Assembly: GCA_037074705.1 (NCBI GenBank)
Contig: JAYJMR010000018.1
Span: forward strand, 388,196-452,195
Direction of reading: 5' to 3'
Source of the DNA: Zhengitettix transpicula
Taxonomy: Eukaryota > Arthropoda > Insecta > Orthoptera > Tetrigidae
Length of the DNA: 64,000 nucleotides
Both the position numbers and the translations under genes were made by a program. Shown piece by piece: positions 52,701 through 64,000 of this stretch; within the stretch, counting starts at the first letter, position 1, and each line of letters begins with the position of its first letter. The notes under the pieces are model-generated. The model was not told the DNA's origin. It made no database searches and saw only the letters and a program-made list of their open reading frames with translations.

Positions 52701-52995
52701 AGACGTCACGATTGTGTTCGAAAACCACCCAAGCGCTTTCGACGACGCAAGGGCACGGAAGGAGGAAAGGTACAAGGACCTCAAACAAAGCCTCGGCAGA
52801 ACCTACGACAAGGTGGAAATAATCCCCTTTATTGTTGGTGCACTAGGGTCATGGGACCCGAAAAATGACACGTTCCTGCGAGAGTTATGCTCCAGGAAAT
52901 ACGGAAAACTATTGTCTATTCTATGTGTGTCAGACTGCATACGTTGGTCAAGAGACATATACGCCGAACACCTGTCGGGCGTTCGGCAATACTGA
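49735..52995 (+). CDS. Retrotransposon ORF2: zinc fingers, RT, CCHC and restriction-like endonuclease (copy 2)
   Basis: The 1086-aa protein has one replacement relative to copy 1, V78I, next to the second zinc motif. The RT aspartates (465, 560, 561), the CX2CX8HX4C motif (916-933) and the endonuclease residues (D977, D990, K1009) are all present. Because the 3' end of this copy is complete and both ORFs are open, it is the better candidate for an active source copy. The endonuclease type and the CCHC just before it separate it from APE-type elements such as L1, and from Keno, a U2-inserting Tx1/L1-type element of fish. Confidence 0.93.
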   Translation: MAEHNIEEITKTFYESTNSIARIDDILLIRFPPLNHAECTEDGCQRVFKATNWATTKQSLKRHLNREHNVMTTKDVNICKTCGKQLGLRPTAHTCPGAVQDTNTTQGNPTPHETAEFLCDRCPQSFTTKRGLQNHIAAHAMRSLTESRQSHNPLPTHQPPPAHHKASLQAEEPNPEPAPPDSGDDDDEEEELSQVQSYRRILRTLLSEDASNEKWSLFSDVLESVTKKVQEAVNLPQPTNTPRKVRQADITDCEFIQKLYRRNRRRAVRLILEGEGQKCPLEAETVKRHFSETWSRTSCDSEIFADEHPQPRSPVMTGGFSAKEVENKLKRCENTAPGDDRLSYSHWRSVDPEGKLLAIIFNICAKYRKIPQAWKSARTVLIHKNGNPNEVTNYRPISLLRTVYKLYAGLLTNRIKAWVTKHAVLSHSQKGFLPYDGVFEHHYALTNYLETAKRTHSDICIAWLDICNAFGTIPHEAITAALRHGHAGEEITAIINDIYTDSTTTIVLEDGETEPIPVQSGVRQGCPLSGMLFNLAVNPLLQKAEQDQNAAAHAVLAFADDICLIAKDPCTLQNRINSITTAAKTINLKFNAHKCRAMHFSGASPVGCRATNITLEGENISTVNSHEPVTFLGKPFGHNIISDWSTLRNYIETAEAILTSSLAPWQRLDAIKSFFFPITQFALRTGALTKGDWKKLDNYIRPLIKRTLNVPSRASNHYIYGSRQSGCLGIPESGIDCDIMAVDGAYKLLTSPDPVIRSLAIEDLKNTIKDRTGQDASDRTTDSYLNGAQDGIFRDTTNKRKNTWTRARTATRFLKCEWATGPDIRITIENIVLYSRHRNLVCRTLRNAHQARHIRTLHEAPHQGKVCETIALSRTSSHFLLTGRYTRFADWRFIHRARLGLVPLNGYRFNEGPKTCRRCNIRDETLPHVTNHCPAHNRAILLRHNAIVERIKAAATGKIRLIAENRPVAEGSLLRPDLLLVKQRTAFIVDVTIVFENHPSAFDDARARKEERYKDLKQSLGRTYDKVEIIPFIVGALGSWDPKNDTFLRELCSRKYGKLLSILCVSDCIRWSRDIYAEHLSGVRQY

Positions 52996-53124
52996 CAGAG
53001 GCATCACTGTCCTTAAAATTTTACAATTACGATTTTAACTGTAGTATTAGTTTGTAGTAGAAGCTGAAGAACATACCGATTGATAGTTTTAAGCCTGTTC
53101 ATTAACATATTTTATAACCTGTTG
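52996..53124 (+). other. 3' UTR of retrotransposon copy 2 (complete)
   Basis: This 129-nt 3' UTR has no poly(A). It ends ATTTTATAACCTGTTG and is followed at once by the U2 bases TATCTGTTC. It contains CCTGTTC at 53094-53100, a near match to the target-side TCTGTTC at 53127-53133. Confidence 0.88.
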
Positions 53125-53276
53125 TATCTGTTCTTATCAGCTTAATATCTGATACGTGGTGCATCGCACCACCAGAATATTAAACTCATTTTTGGAAAAT
53201 GACGGAGTGTTAGGAGCTTGCTCCACATCTGTCACGGGTTGGCCCGGCTTTGCAGTATCGCCGGGATCGGCCCACC
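53125..53276 (+). pseudogene. U2 snRNA locus 4, 3' fragment
   Basis: The remaining 152 nt of U2 begin TATCTGTTC and are complete to CCCACC. Together with 47392-47428 they make exactly 189 nt, so the insertion removed nothing from the gene. Confidence 0.93.
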
Positions 53277-53878
53277 TTATTGAAATTCAAACAAAGAAAG
53301 AAGTTTAACATTCTGACGTATCAAATATTGAGTTGGAAGGCAGGTAAATTTTGAAATAACTGCGATTTCGCATCCAGTACAGGATTCACCTCTCTCGGCA
53401 ATCATCTTCTCGCAGGCAGGACCGGGCACCAGCGAGTACAAGTAATTTTCCGGGAGAAGCCGTTGTCCGTGGCCACCAGCTGGACCACGCTCCCTATATA
53501 TCTTTTGTATTTCGCGAACGTCGTCGTCGCCGCCGCACGCACGCACGCAAGTACGATAGGATAACGCGCCTTTTACGAATATGTATCTGATACATATGTA
53601 TTCAAAACATCGTACTTTTTCCGCTCATTTCTTTCGGCTCAAAGGAAGTGTAATTAATATTCGTTGTTGACGGAAACTGCGTAGCTATATTGAAAACAGG
53701 GGTTCGTTGCCGTTAAAGCCTCTTTTAATTCTGTCACTTTCCCATAAATCTATCTCGGTTTTATTATAATTTAGACGTAAAATACCGACGTCTGGATTTC
53801 GATATACATTTATAAACAATGTATGCAATATACGTTTATTCCACCTAGCAGAGCGCCTCTTGGGCGGCCATCGCAAAA
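53277..53878 (+). other. U2 downstream flank, locus 4 (602 bp, no gene seen)
   Basis: This is a full-length copy of the 602-bp flank, with the satellite-like GC-rich segment at 53513-53549. It ends CATCGCAAAA against array D. Confidence 0.8.
53286..53301 (+). terminator. U2 3' box (locus 4)
   Basis: AAAGAAAGA at 53293-53301 has the same sequence and spacing as at the other loci. It is retained downstream of the retrotransposon. Confidence 0.55.
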
Positions 53879-54062
53879 CACGACTGCCCGTTGTAATCTA
53901 CGAACGTCTTCCTCGCCGCCGCACGCACGCAGCATAGCTGTTGCAAGCGAACATTAGTAAAAACTTACAAATTAATATTCCGCGGATCGAATTATTTTAT
54001 AATTTTAATTTCTTCTCTACTAAAGTTTCTTTACATGTATATATATATACACTCTTCTGTGA

Positions 54063-54103
<41 letters not shown>

Positions 54104-54286
54104 ACGACTGCCCGTTGTAATCTACGAACGTCTTCCTCGCCGCCGCACGCACGCAGCATAGCTGTTGCAAGCGAACATTAGTAAAAACTTACAAATTAAT
54201 ATTCCGCGGATCGAATTATTTTATAATTTTAATTTCTTCTCTACTAAAGTTTCTTTACATGTATATATATATACACTCTTCTGTGA

Positions 54287-54323
<37 letters not shown>

Positions 54324-54930
54324 ACGACTGCCCGTTGTAATCTACGAACTTCTTCCTCGCCGCCGCACGCACGCAGCATAGCTGTTGCAAGCGAACATTA
54401 GTAAAAACTTACAAATTAATATTCCGCGGATCGAATTATTTTATAATTTTAATTTCTTCTCTACTAAAGTTTCTTTACATGTATATATATATACACTCTT
54501 CTGTGAGTTAAAAAAAAAAAAAAAAAAAAAAACACGACTGCCCGTTGTAATCTACGAACGTCTTCCTCGCCGCCGTACGCACGCAGCATAGCTGTTGCAA
54601 GCGAACATTAGTAAAAACTTACAAATTAATATTCCGCGGATCGAATTATTTTATAATTTTAATTTCTTCTCTACTAAAGTTTCTTTACATGTATATATAT
54701 ATACACTCTTCTGTGAGTTAAAAAAAAAAAAAAAAAAAAAAAAAAACACGACTGCCCGTTGTAATCTACGAACGTCTTCCTCGCCGCCGCACGCACGCAG
54801 CATAGCTGTTGCAAGCGAACATTAGTAAAAACTTACAAATTAATATTCCGCGGATCGAATTATTTTATAATTTTAATTTCTTCTCTACTAAAGTTTCTTT
54901 ACATGTATATATATATACACTCTTCTGTGA

Positions 54931-54972
<42 letters not shown>

Positions 54973-55155
54973 ACGACTGCCCGTTGTAATCTACGAACGT
55001 CTTCCTCGCCGCCGCACGCACGCAGCATAGCTGTTGCAAGCGAACATTAGTAAAAACTTACAAATTAATATTCCGCGGATCGAATTATTTTATAATTTTA
55101 ATTTCTTCTCTACTAAAGTTTCTTTACATGTATATATATATACACTCTTCTGTGA

Positions 55156-55206
<51 letters not shown>

Positions 55207-55389
55207 ACGACTGCCCGTTGTAATCTACGAACGTCTTCCTCGCCGCCGCACGCACGCAGCATAGCTGTTGCAAGCGAACATTAGTAAAAACTTACAAATT
55301 AATATTCCGCGGATCGAATTATTTTATAATTTTAATTTCTTCTCTACTAAAGTTTCTTTACATGTATATATATATACACTCTTCTGTGA

Positions 55390-55428
<39 letters not shown>

Positions 55429-55823
55429 ACGACTGCCCGTTGTAATCTACGAACGTCTTCCTCGCCGCCGCACGCACGCAGCATAGCTGTTGCAAGCGAA
55501 CATTAGTAAAAACTTACAAATTAATATTCCGCGGATCGAATTATTTTATAATTTTAATTTCTTCTCTACTAAAGTTTCTTTACATGTATATATATATACA
55601 CTCTTCTGTGAGTTAAAAAAAAAAAAAAAAAAAAAAAAACACGACTGCCCGTTGTAATCTACGAACGTCTTCCTCGCCGCCGTACGCACGCAGCATAGCT
55701 GTTGCAAGCGAACATTAGTAAAAACTTACAAATTAATATTCCGCGGATCGAATTATTTTATAATTTTAATTTCTTCTCTACTAAAGTTTCTTTACATGTA
55801 TATATATATACACTCTTCTGTGA

Positions 55824-55878
<55 letters not shown>

Positions 55879-56061
55879 ACGACTGCCCGTTGTAATCTAC
55901 GAACGTCTTCCTCGCCGCCGCACGCACGCAGCATAGCTGTTGCAAGCGAACATTAGTAAAAACTTACAAATTAATATTCCGCGGATCGAATTATTTTATA
56001 ATTTTAATTTCTTCTCTACTAAAGTTTCTTTACATGTATATATATATACACTCTTCTGTGA

Positions 56062-56112
<51 letters not shown>

Positions 56113-56295
56113 ACGACTGCCCGTTGTAATCTACGAACGTCTTCCTCGCCGCCGCACGCACGCAGCATAGCTGTTGCAAGCGAACATTAGTAAAAACTTA
56201 CAAATTAATATTCCGCGGATCGAATTATTTTATAATTTTAATTTCTTCTCTACTAAAGTTTCTTTACATGTATATATATATACACTCTTCTGTGA

Positions 56296-56346
<51 letters not shown>

Positions 56347-56529
56347 ACGACTGCCCGTTGTAATCTACGAACGTCTTCCTCGCCGCCGCACGCACGCAGC
56401 ATAGCTGTTGCAAGCGAACATTAGTAAAAACTTACAAATTAATATTCCGCGGATCGAATTATTTTATAATTTTAATTTCTTCTCTACTAAAGTTTCTTTA
56501 CATGTATATATATATACACTCTTCTGTGA

Positions 56530-56571
<42 letters not shown>

Positions 56572-56959
56572 ACGACTGCCCGTTGTAATCTACGAACGTC
56601 TTCCTCGCCGCCGCACGCACGCAGCATAGCTGTTGCAAGCGAACATTAGTAAAAACTTACAAATTAATATTCCGCGGATCGAATTATTTTATAATTTTAA
56701 TTTCTTCTCTACTAAAGTTTCTTTACATGTATATATATATACACTCTTCTGTGAGTTAAAAAAAAAAAAAAAAAACACGACTGCCCGTTGTAATCTACGA
56801 ACGTCTTCCTCGCCGCCGCACGCACGCAGCATAGCTGTTGCAAGCGAACATTAGTAAAAACTTACAAATTAATATTCCGCGGATCGAATTATTTTATAAT
56901 TTTAATTTCTTCTCTACTAAAGTTTCTTTACATGTATATATATATACACTCTTCTGTGA

Positions 56960-56999
<40 letters not shown>

Positions 57000-57182
57000 A
57001 CGACTGCCCGTTGTAATCTACGAACGTCTTCCTCGCCGCCGCACGCACGCAGCATAGCTGTTGCAAGCGAACATTAGTAAAAACTTACAAATTAATATTC
57101 CGCGGATCGAATTATTTTATAATTTTAATTTCTTCTCTACTAAAGTTTCTTTACATGTATATATATATACACTCTTCTGTGA

Positions 57183-57225
<43 letters not shown>

Positions 57226-57408
57226 ACGACTGCCCGTTGTAATCTACGAACGTCTTCCTCGCCGCCGCACGCACGCAGCATAGCTGTTGCAAGCGAACAT
57301 TAGTAAAAACTTACAAATTAATATTCCGCGGATCGAATTATTTTATAATTTTAATTTCTTCTCTACTAAAGTTTCTTTACATGTATATATATATACACTC
57401 TTCTGTGA

Positions 57409-57454
<46 letters not shown>

Positions 57455-57637
57455 ACGACTGCCCGTTGTAATCTACGAACGTCTTCCTCGCCGCCGCACG
57501 CACGCAGCATAGCTGTTGCAAGCGAACATTAGTAAAAACTTACAAATTAATATTCCGCGGATCGAATTATTTTATAATTTTAATTTCTTCTCTACTAAAG
57601 TTTCTTTACATGTATATATATATACACTCTTCTGTGA

Positions 57638-57678
<41 letters not shown>

Positions 57679-57861
57679 ACGACTGCCCGTTGTAATCTAC
57701 GAACGTCTTCCTCGCCGCCGCACGCACGCAGCATAGCTGTTGCAAGCGAACATTAGTAAAAACTTACAAATTAATATTCCGCGGATCGAATTATTTTATA
57801 ATTTTAATTTCTTCTCTACTAAAGTTTCTTTACATGTATATATATATACACTCTTCTGTGA

Positions 57862-57906
<45 letters not shown>

Positions 57907-58089
57907 ACGACTGCCCGTTGTAATCTACGAACGTCTTCCTCGCCGCCGCACGCACGCAGCATAGCTGTTGCAAGCGAACATTAGTAAAAACTTACAAATT
58001 AATATTCCGCGGATCGAATTATTTTATAATTTTAATTTCTTCTCTACTAAAGTTTCTTTACATGTATATATATATACACTCTTCTGTGA

Positions 58090-58132
<43 letters not shown>

Positions 58133-58315
58133 ACGACTGCCCGTTGTAATCTACGAACGTCTTCCTCGCCGCCGCACGCACGCAGCATAGCTGTTGCAAG
58201 CGAACATTAGTAAAAACTTACAAATTAATATTCCGCGGATCGAATTATTTTATAATTTTAATTTCTTCTCTACTAAAGTTTCTTTACATGTATATATATA
58301 TACACTCTTCTGTGA

Positions 58316-58353
<38 letters not shown>

Positions 58354-58536
58354 ACGACTGCCCGTTGTAATCTACGAACGTCTTCCTCGCCGCCGCACGC
58401 ACGCAGCATAGCTGTTGCAAGCGAACATTAGTAAAAACTTACAAATTAATATTCCGCGGATCGAATTATTTTATAATTTTAATTTCTTCTCTACTAAAGT
58501 TTCTTTACATGTATATATATATACACTCTTCTGTGA

Positions 58537-58583
<47 letters not shown>

Positions 58584-58764
58584 ACGACTGCCCGTTGTAA
58601 TCTACGAACGTCTTCCTCGCCGCCGCACGCACGCAGCATAGCTGTTGCAAGCGAACATTAGTAAAAACTTACAAATTAATATTCCGCGGATCGAATTATT
58701 TTATAATTTTAATTTCTTCTCTACTAAAGTTTCTTTACATGTATATATATACACTCTTCTGTGA

Positions 58765-58807
<43 letters not shown>

Positions 58808-58990
58808 ACGACTGCCCGTTGTAATCTACGAACGTCTTCCTCGCCGCCGCACGCACGCAGCATAGCTGTTGCAAGCGAACATTAGTAAAAACTTACAAAT
58901 TAATATTCCGCTGATCGAATTATTTTATAATTTTAATTTCTTCTCTACTAAAGTTTCTTTACATGTATATATATATACACTCTTCTGTGA

Positions 58991-59030
<40 letters not shown>

Positions 59031-59213
59031 ACGACTGCCCGTTGTAATCTACGAACGTCTTCCTCGCCGCCGCACGCACGCAGCATAGCTGTTGCAAGCG
59101 AACATTAGTAAAAACTTACAAATTAATATTCCGCGGATCGAATTATTTTATAATTTTAATTTCTTCTCTACTAAAGTTTCTTTACATGTATATATATATA
59201 CACTCTTCTGTGA

Positions 59214-59257
<44 letters not shown>

Positions 59258-59440
59258 ATGACTGCCCGTTGTAATCTACGAACGTCTTCCTCGCCGCCGC
59301 ACGCACGCAGCATAGCTGTTGCAAGCGAACATTAGTAAAAACTTACAAATTAATATTCCGCGGATCGAATTATTTTATAATTTTAATTTCTTCTCTACTA
59401 AAGTTTCTTTACATGTATATATATATACACTCTTCTGTGA

Positions 59441-59482
<42 letters not shown>

Positions 59483-59665
59483 ACGACTGCCCGTTGTAAT
59501 CTACGAACGTCTTCCTCGCCGCCGCACGCACGCAGCATAGCTGTTGCAAGCGAACATTAGTAAAAACTTACAAATTAATATTCCGCGGATCGAATTATTT
59601 TATAATTTTAATTTCTTCTCTACTAAAGTTTCTTTACATGTATATATATATACACTCTTCTGTGA

Positions 59666-59705
<40 letters not shown>

Positions 59706-59888
59706 ACGACTGCCCGTTGTAATCTACGAACGTCTTCCTCGCCGCCGCACGCACGCAGCATAGCTGTTGCAAGCGAACATTAGTAAAAACTTACAAATTA
59801 ATATTCCGCGGATCGAATTATTTTATATATTTAATTTCTTCTCTACTAAAGTTTCTTTACATGTATATATATATACACTCTTCTGTGA

Positions 59889-59934
<46 letters not shown>

Positions 59935-60117
59935 ACGACTGCCCGTTGTAATCTACGAACGTCTTCCTCGCCGCCGCACGCACGCAGCATAGCTGTTGCA
60001 AGCGAACATTAGTAAAAACTTACAAATTAATATTCCGCGGATCGAATTATTTTATAATTTTAATTTCTTCTCTACTAAAGTTTCTTTACATGTATATATA
60101 TATACACTCTTCTGTGA

Positions 60118-60160
<43 letters not shown>

Positions 60161-60343
60161 ACGACTGCCCGTTGTAATCTACGAACGTCTTCCTCGCCGC
60201 CGCACGCACGCAGCATAGCTGTTGCAAGCGAACATTAGTAAAAACTTACAAATTAATATTCCGCGGATCGAATTATTTTATAATTTTAATTTCTTCTCTA
60301 CTAAAGTTTCTTTACATGTATATATATATACACTCTTCTGTGA

Positions 60344-60385
<42 letters not shown>

Positions 60386-60568
60386 ACGACTGCCCGTTGT
60401 AATCTACGAACGTCTTCCTCGCCGCCGCACGCACGCAGCATAGCTGTTGCAAGCGAACATTAGTAAAAACTTACAAATTAATATTCCGCGGATCGAATTA
60501 TTTTATAATTTTAATTTCTTCTCTACTAAAGTTTCTTTACATGTATATATATATACACTCTTCTGTGA

Positions 60569-60608
<40 letters not shown>

Positions 60609-60791
60609 ACGACTGCCCGTTGTAATCTACGAACGTCTTCCTCGCCGCCGCACGCACGCAGCATAGCTGTTGCAAGCGAACATTAGTAAAAACTTACAAA
60701 TTAATATTCCGCGGATCGAATTATTTTATAATTTTAATTTCTTCTCTACTAAAGTTTCTTTACATGTATATATATATACACTCTTCTGTGA

Positions 60792-60830
<39 letters not shown>

Positions 60831-61013
60831 ACGACTGCCCGTTGTAATCTACGAACGTCTTCCTCGCCGCCGCACGCACGCAGCATAGCTGTTGCAAGCG
60901 AACATTAGTAAAAACTTACAAATTAATATTCCGCGGATCGAATTATTTTATAATTTTAATTTCTTCTCTACTAAAGTTTCTTTACATGTATATATATATA
61001 CACTCTTCTGTAA

Positions 61014-61049
<36 letters not shown>

Positions 61050-61232
61050 ACGACTGCCCGTTGTAATCTACGAACGTCTTCCTCGCCGCCGCACGCACGC
61101 AGCATAGCTGTTGCAAGCGAACATTAGTAAAAACTTACAAATTAATATTCCGCGGATCGAATTATTTTATAATTTTAATTTCTTCTCTACTAAAGTTTCT
61201 TTACATGTATATATATATACACTCTTCTGTGA

Positions 61233-61274
<42 letters not shown>

Positions 61275-61457
61275 ACGACTGCCCGTTGTAATCTACGAAC
61301 GTCTTCCTCGCCGCCGCACGCACGCAGCATAGCTGTTGCAAGCGAACATTAGTAAAAACTTACAAATTAATATTCCGCGGATCGAATTATTTTATAATTT
61401 TAATTTCTTCTCTACTAAAGTTTCTTTACATGTATATATATATACACTCTTCTGTGA

Positions 61458-61498
<41 letters not shown>

Positions 61499-61681
61499 AC
61501 GACTGCCCGTTGTAATCTACGAACGTCTTCCTCGCCGCCGCACGCACGCAGCATAGCTGTTGCAAGCGAACATTAGTAAAAACTTACAAATTAATATTCC
61601 GCGGATCGAATTATTTTATAATTTTAATTTCTTCTCTACTAAAGTTTCTTTACATGTATATATATATACACTCTTCTGTGA

Positions 61682-61723
<42 letters not shown>

Positions 61724-61906
61724 ACGACTGCCCGTTGTAATCTACGAACGTCTTCCTCGCCGCCGCACGCACGCAGCATAGCTGTTGCAAGCGAACATTA
61801 GTAAAAACTTACAAATTAATATTCCGCGGATCGAATTATTTTATAATTTTAATTTCTTCTCTACTAAAGTTTCTTTACATGTATATATATATACACTCTT
61901 CTGTGA

Positions 61907-61948
<42 letters not shown>

Positions 61949-62131
61949 ACGACTGCCCGTTGTAATCTACGAACGTCTTCCTCGCCGCCGCACGCACGCA
62001 GCATAGCTGTTGCAAGCGAACATTAGTAAAAACTTACAAATTAATATTCCGCGGATCGAATTATTTTATAATTTTAATTTCTTCTCTACTAAAGTTTCTT
62101 TACATGTATATATATATACACTCTTCTGTGA

Positions 62132-62167
<36 letters not shown>

Positions 62168-62350
62168 ACGACTGCCCGTTGTAATCTACGAACGTCTTCC
62201 TCGCCGCCGCACGCACGCAGCATAGCTGTTGCAAGCGAACATTAGTAAAAACTTACAAATTAATATTCCGCGGATCGAATTATTTTATAATTTTAATTTC
62301 TTCTCTACTAAAGTTTCTTTACATGTATATATATATACACTCTTCTGTGA

Positions 62351-62388
<38 letters not shown>

Positions 62389-62571
62389 ACGACTGCCCGT
62401 TGTAATCTACGAACGTCTTCCTCGCCGCCGCACGCACGCAGCATAGCTGTTGCAAGCGAACATTAGTAAAAACTTACAAATTAATATTCCGCGGATCGAA
62501 TTATTTTATAATTTTAATTTCTTCTCTACTAAAGTTTCTTTACATGTATATATATATACACTCTTCTGTGA

Positions 62572-62613
<42 letters not shown>

Positions 62614-62796
62614 ACGACTGCCCGTTGTAATCTACGAACGTCTTCCTCGCCGCCGCACGCACGCAGCATAGCTGTTGCAAGCGAACATTAGTAAAAACTT
62701 ACAAATTAATATTCCGCGGATCGAATTATTTTATAATTTTAATTTCTTCTCTACTAAAGTTTCTTTACATGTATATATATATACACTCTTCTGTGA

Positions 62797-62838
<42 letters not shown>

Positions 62839-63021
62839 ACGACTGCCCGTTGTAATCTACGAACGTCTTCCTCGCCGCCGCACGCACGCAGCATAGCTGT
62901 TGCAAGCGAACATTAGTAAAAACTTACAAATTAATATTCCGCGGATCGAATTATTTTATAATTTTAATTTCTTCTCTACTAAAGTTTCTTTACATGTATA
63001 TATATATACACTCTTCTGTGA

Positions 63022-63063
<42 letters not shown>

Positions 63064-63246
63064 ACGACTGCCCGTTGTAATCTACGAACGTCTTCCTCGC
63101 CGCCGCACGCACGCAGCATAGCTGTTGCAAGCGAACATTAGTAAAAACTTACAAATTAATATTCCGCGGATCGAATTATTTTATAATTTTAATTTCTTCT
63201 CTACTAAAGTTTCTTTACATGTATATATATATACACTCTTCTGTGA

Positions 63247-63289
<43 letters not shown>

Positions 63290-63472
63290 ACGACTGCCCG
63301 TTGTAATCTACGAACGTCTTCCTCGCCGCCGCACGCACGCAGCATAGCTGTTGCAAGCGAACATTAGTAAAAACTTACAAATTAATATTCCGCGGATCGA
63401 ATTATTTTATAATTTTAATTTCTTCTCTACTAAAGTTTCTTTACATGTATATATATATACACTCTTCTGTGA

Positions 63473-63514
<42 letters not shown>

Positions 63515-63697
63515 ACGACTGCCCGTTGTAATCTACGAACGTCTTCCTCGCCGCCGCACGCACGCAGCATAGCTGTTGCAAGCGAACATTAGTAAAAACT
63601 TACAAATTAATATTCCGCGGATCGAATTATTTTATAATTTTAATTTCTTCTCTACTAAAGTTTCTTTACATGTATATATATATACACTCTTCTGTGA

Positions 63698-63739
<42 letters not shown>

Positions 63740-63922
63740 ACGACTGCCCGTTGTAATCTACGAACGTCTTCCTCGCCGCCGCACGCACGCAGCATAGCTG
63801 TTGCAAGCGAACATTAGTAAAAACTTACAAATTAATATTCCGCGGATCGAATTATTTTATAATTTTAATTTCTTCTCTACTAAAGTTTCTTTACATGTAT
63901 ATATATATACACTCTTCTGTGA

Positions 63923-63963
<41 letters not shown>

Positions 63964-64000
63964 ACGACTGCCCGTTGTAATCTACGAACGTCTTCCTCGC
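53879..64000 (+). repeat. Satellite array D: about 45 units, continues past the window
   Basis: This array has the same unit and orientation as the other arrays. The first ~20 units vary most in length (205-238 bp). They include the longest poly(A) in the window (51 A's at 55827-55877) and short ones near 54523 and 56757. From about 59000 on, spacing settles to 219-229 bp. Variants include G to T at 54350, C to T at 54576 and 55683, G to T at 58912, C to T at 59259, a changed ATATATTT at about 59827 and G to A near 61012. Confidence 0.95.

Larger units (their letters stand above)
47429..53124 (+). mobile_element. U2-targeted non-LTR retrotransposon, copy 2, full length (Utopia-like, RLE type)
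   Basis: This 5696-bp element is apparently complete. It splits U2 between GTAG and TA without loss of target bases and with at most a 1-bp ambiguous duplication (T). Differences from copy 1 that I can see are one extra T in the 5' UTR near 48180, a C to T at 48524, one replacement in ORF2 (V78I), and 31 extra bases at the 3' end. That level of identity means either a very recent jump or a recent duplication. It is in the U2 orientation, downstream of an intact U2 promoter. Confidence 0.92.

Noticed and set aside
6811..63797. About 200 repeated small open frames of 60-84 codons in the satellite
   Set aside because: They need a TTG start, encode polylysine from the poly(A) run, and change frame and C terminus with each poly(A) length. 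They are a by-product of the repeat and not genes.

Overview
The window looks like part of an arthropod nuclear genome, most likely an insect and possibly a hymenopteran. It is a tandem U2 small nuclear RNA locus. Four U2 loci lie on the + strand in the same orientation. Each sits in a nearly invariant flank (588 bp upstream, 602 bp downstream), and the loci are separated by long arrays of a roughly 225-bp satellite in which every unit ends in its own poly(A) run. The insect call rests on how closely the U2 resembles insect U2 sequences from memory. The wasp suggestion comes only from the known host range of the retrotransposon family, so it is weak.

Layout. 1-6748: U2 locus 1, split by a full-length non-LTR retrotransposon (333-5996). 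6749-24675: satellite array A, about 80 units. 24676-26054: intact U2 locus 2 (RNA 25264-25452). 26055-27856: array B, 8 units. 27857-29148: intact U2 locus 3 (RNA 28445-28633), with its downstream flank truncated. 29149-46803: array C, about 78 units plus a partial one. 46804-53878: U2 locus 4, split by a second copy of the same retrotransposon (47429-53124). 53879-64000: array D, about 45 units, running off the window.

The retrotransposon has two ORFs: an ORF1 with three CCHC zinc knuckles, and an ORF2 with N-terminal zinc fingers, a reverse transcriptase, a CCHC motif and a C-terminal restriction-like endonuclease. Both copies are inserted at exactly the same place, between GTAG and TA of the U2 branch-point recognition sequence, in the same orientation as U2. 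This matches the published U2-targeting lineage Utopia, although the family assignment needs an RT tree. The two copies are almost identical and both ORFs are open in each, so the element has probably been active recently. The ORF1 stop and ORF2 start overlap as TAATG. The long 5' UTR carries a diverged tandem duplication that contains four hairpins with compensatory changes.

Working model (inference): the U2 promoter drives a transcript that runs into the element, ORF1 and ORF2 are translated from one bicistronic RNA, and the endonuclease and RT prime new copies at another U2 gene. Two intact U2 genes remain in the window. The satellite arrays do not appear to code for protein. They are homogenised together with the U2 cluster, and part of their unit resembles a stretch of the U2 downstream flank.
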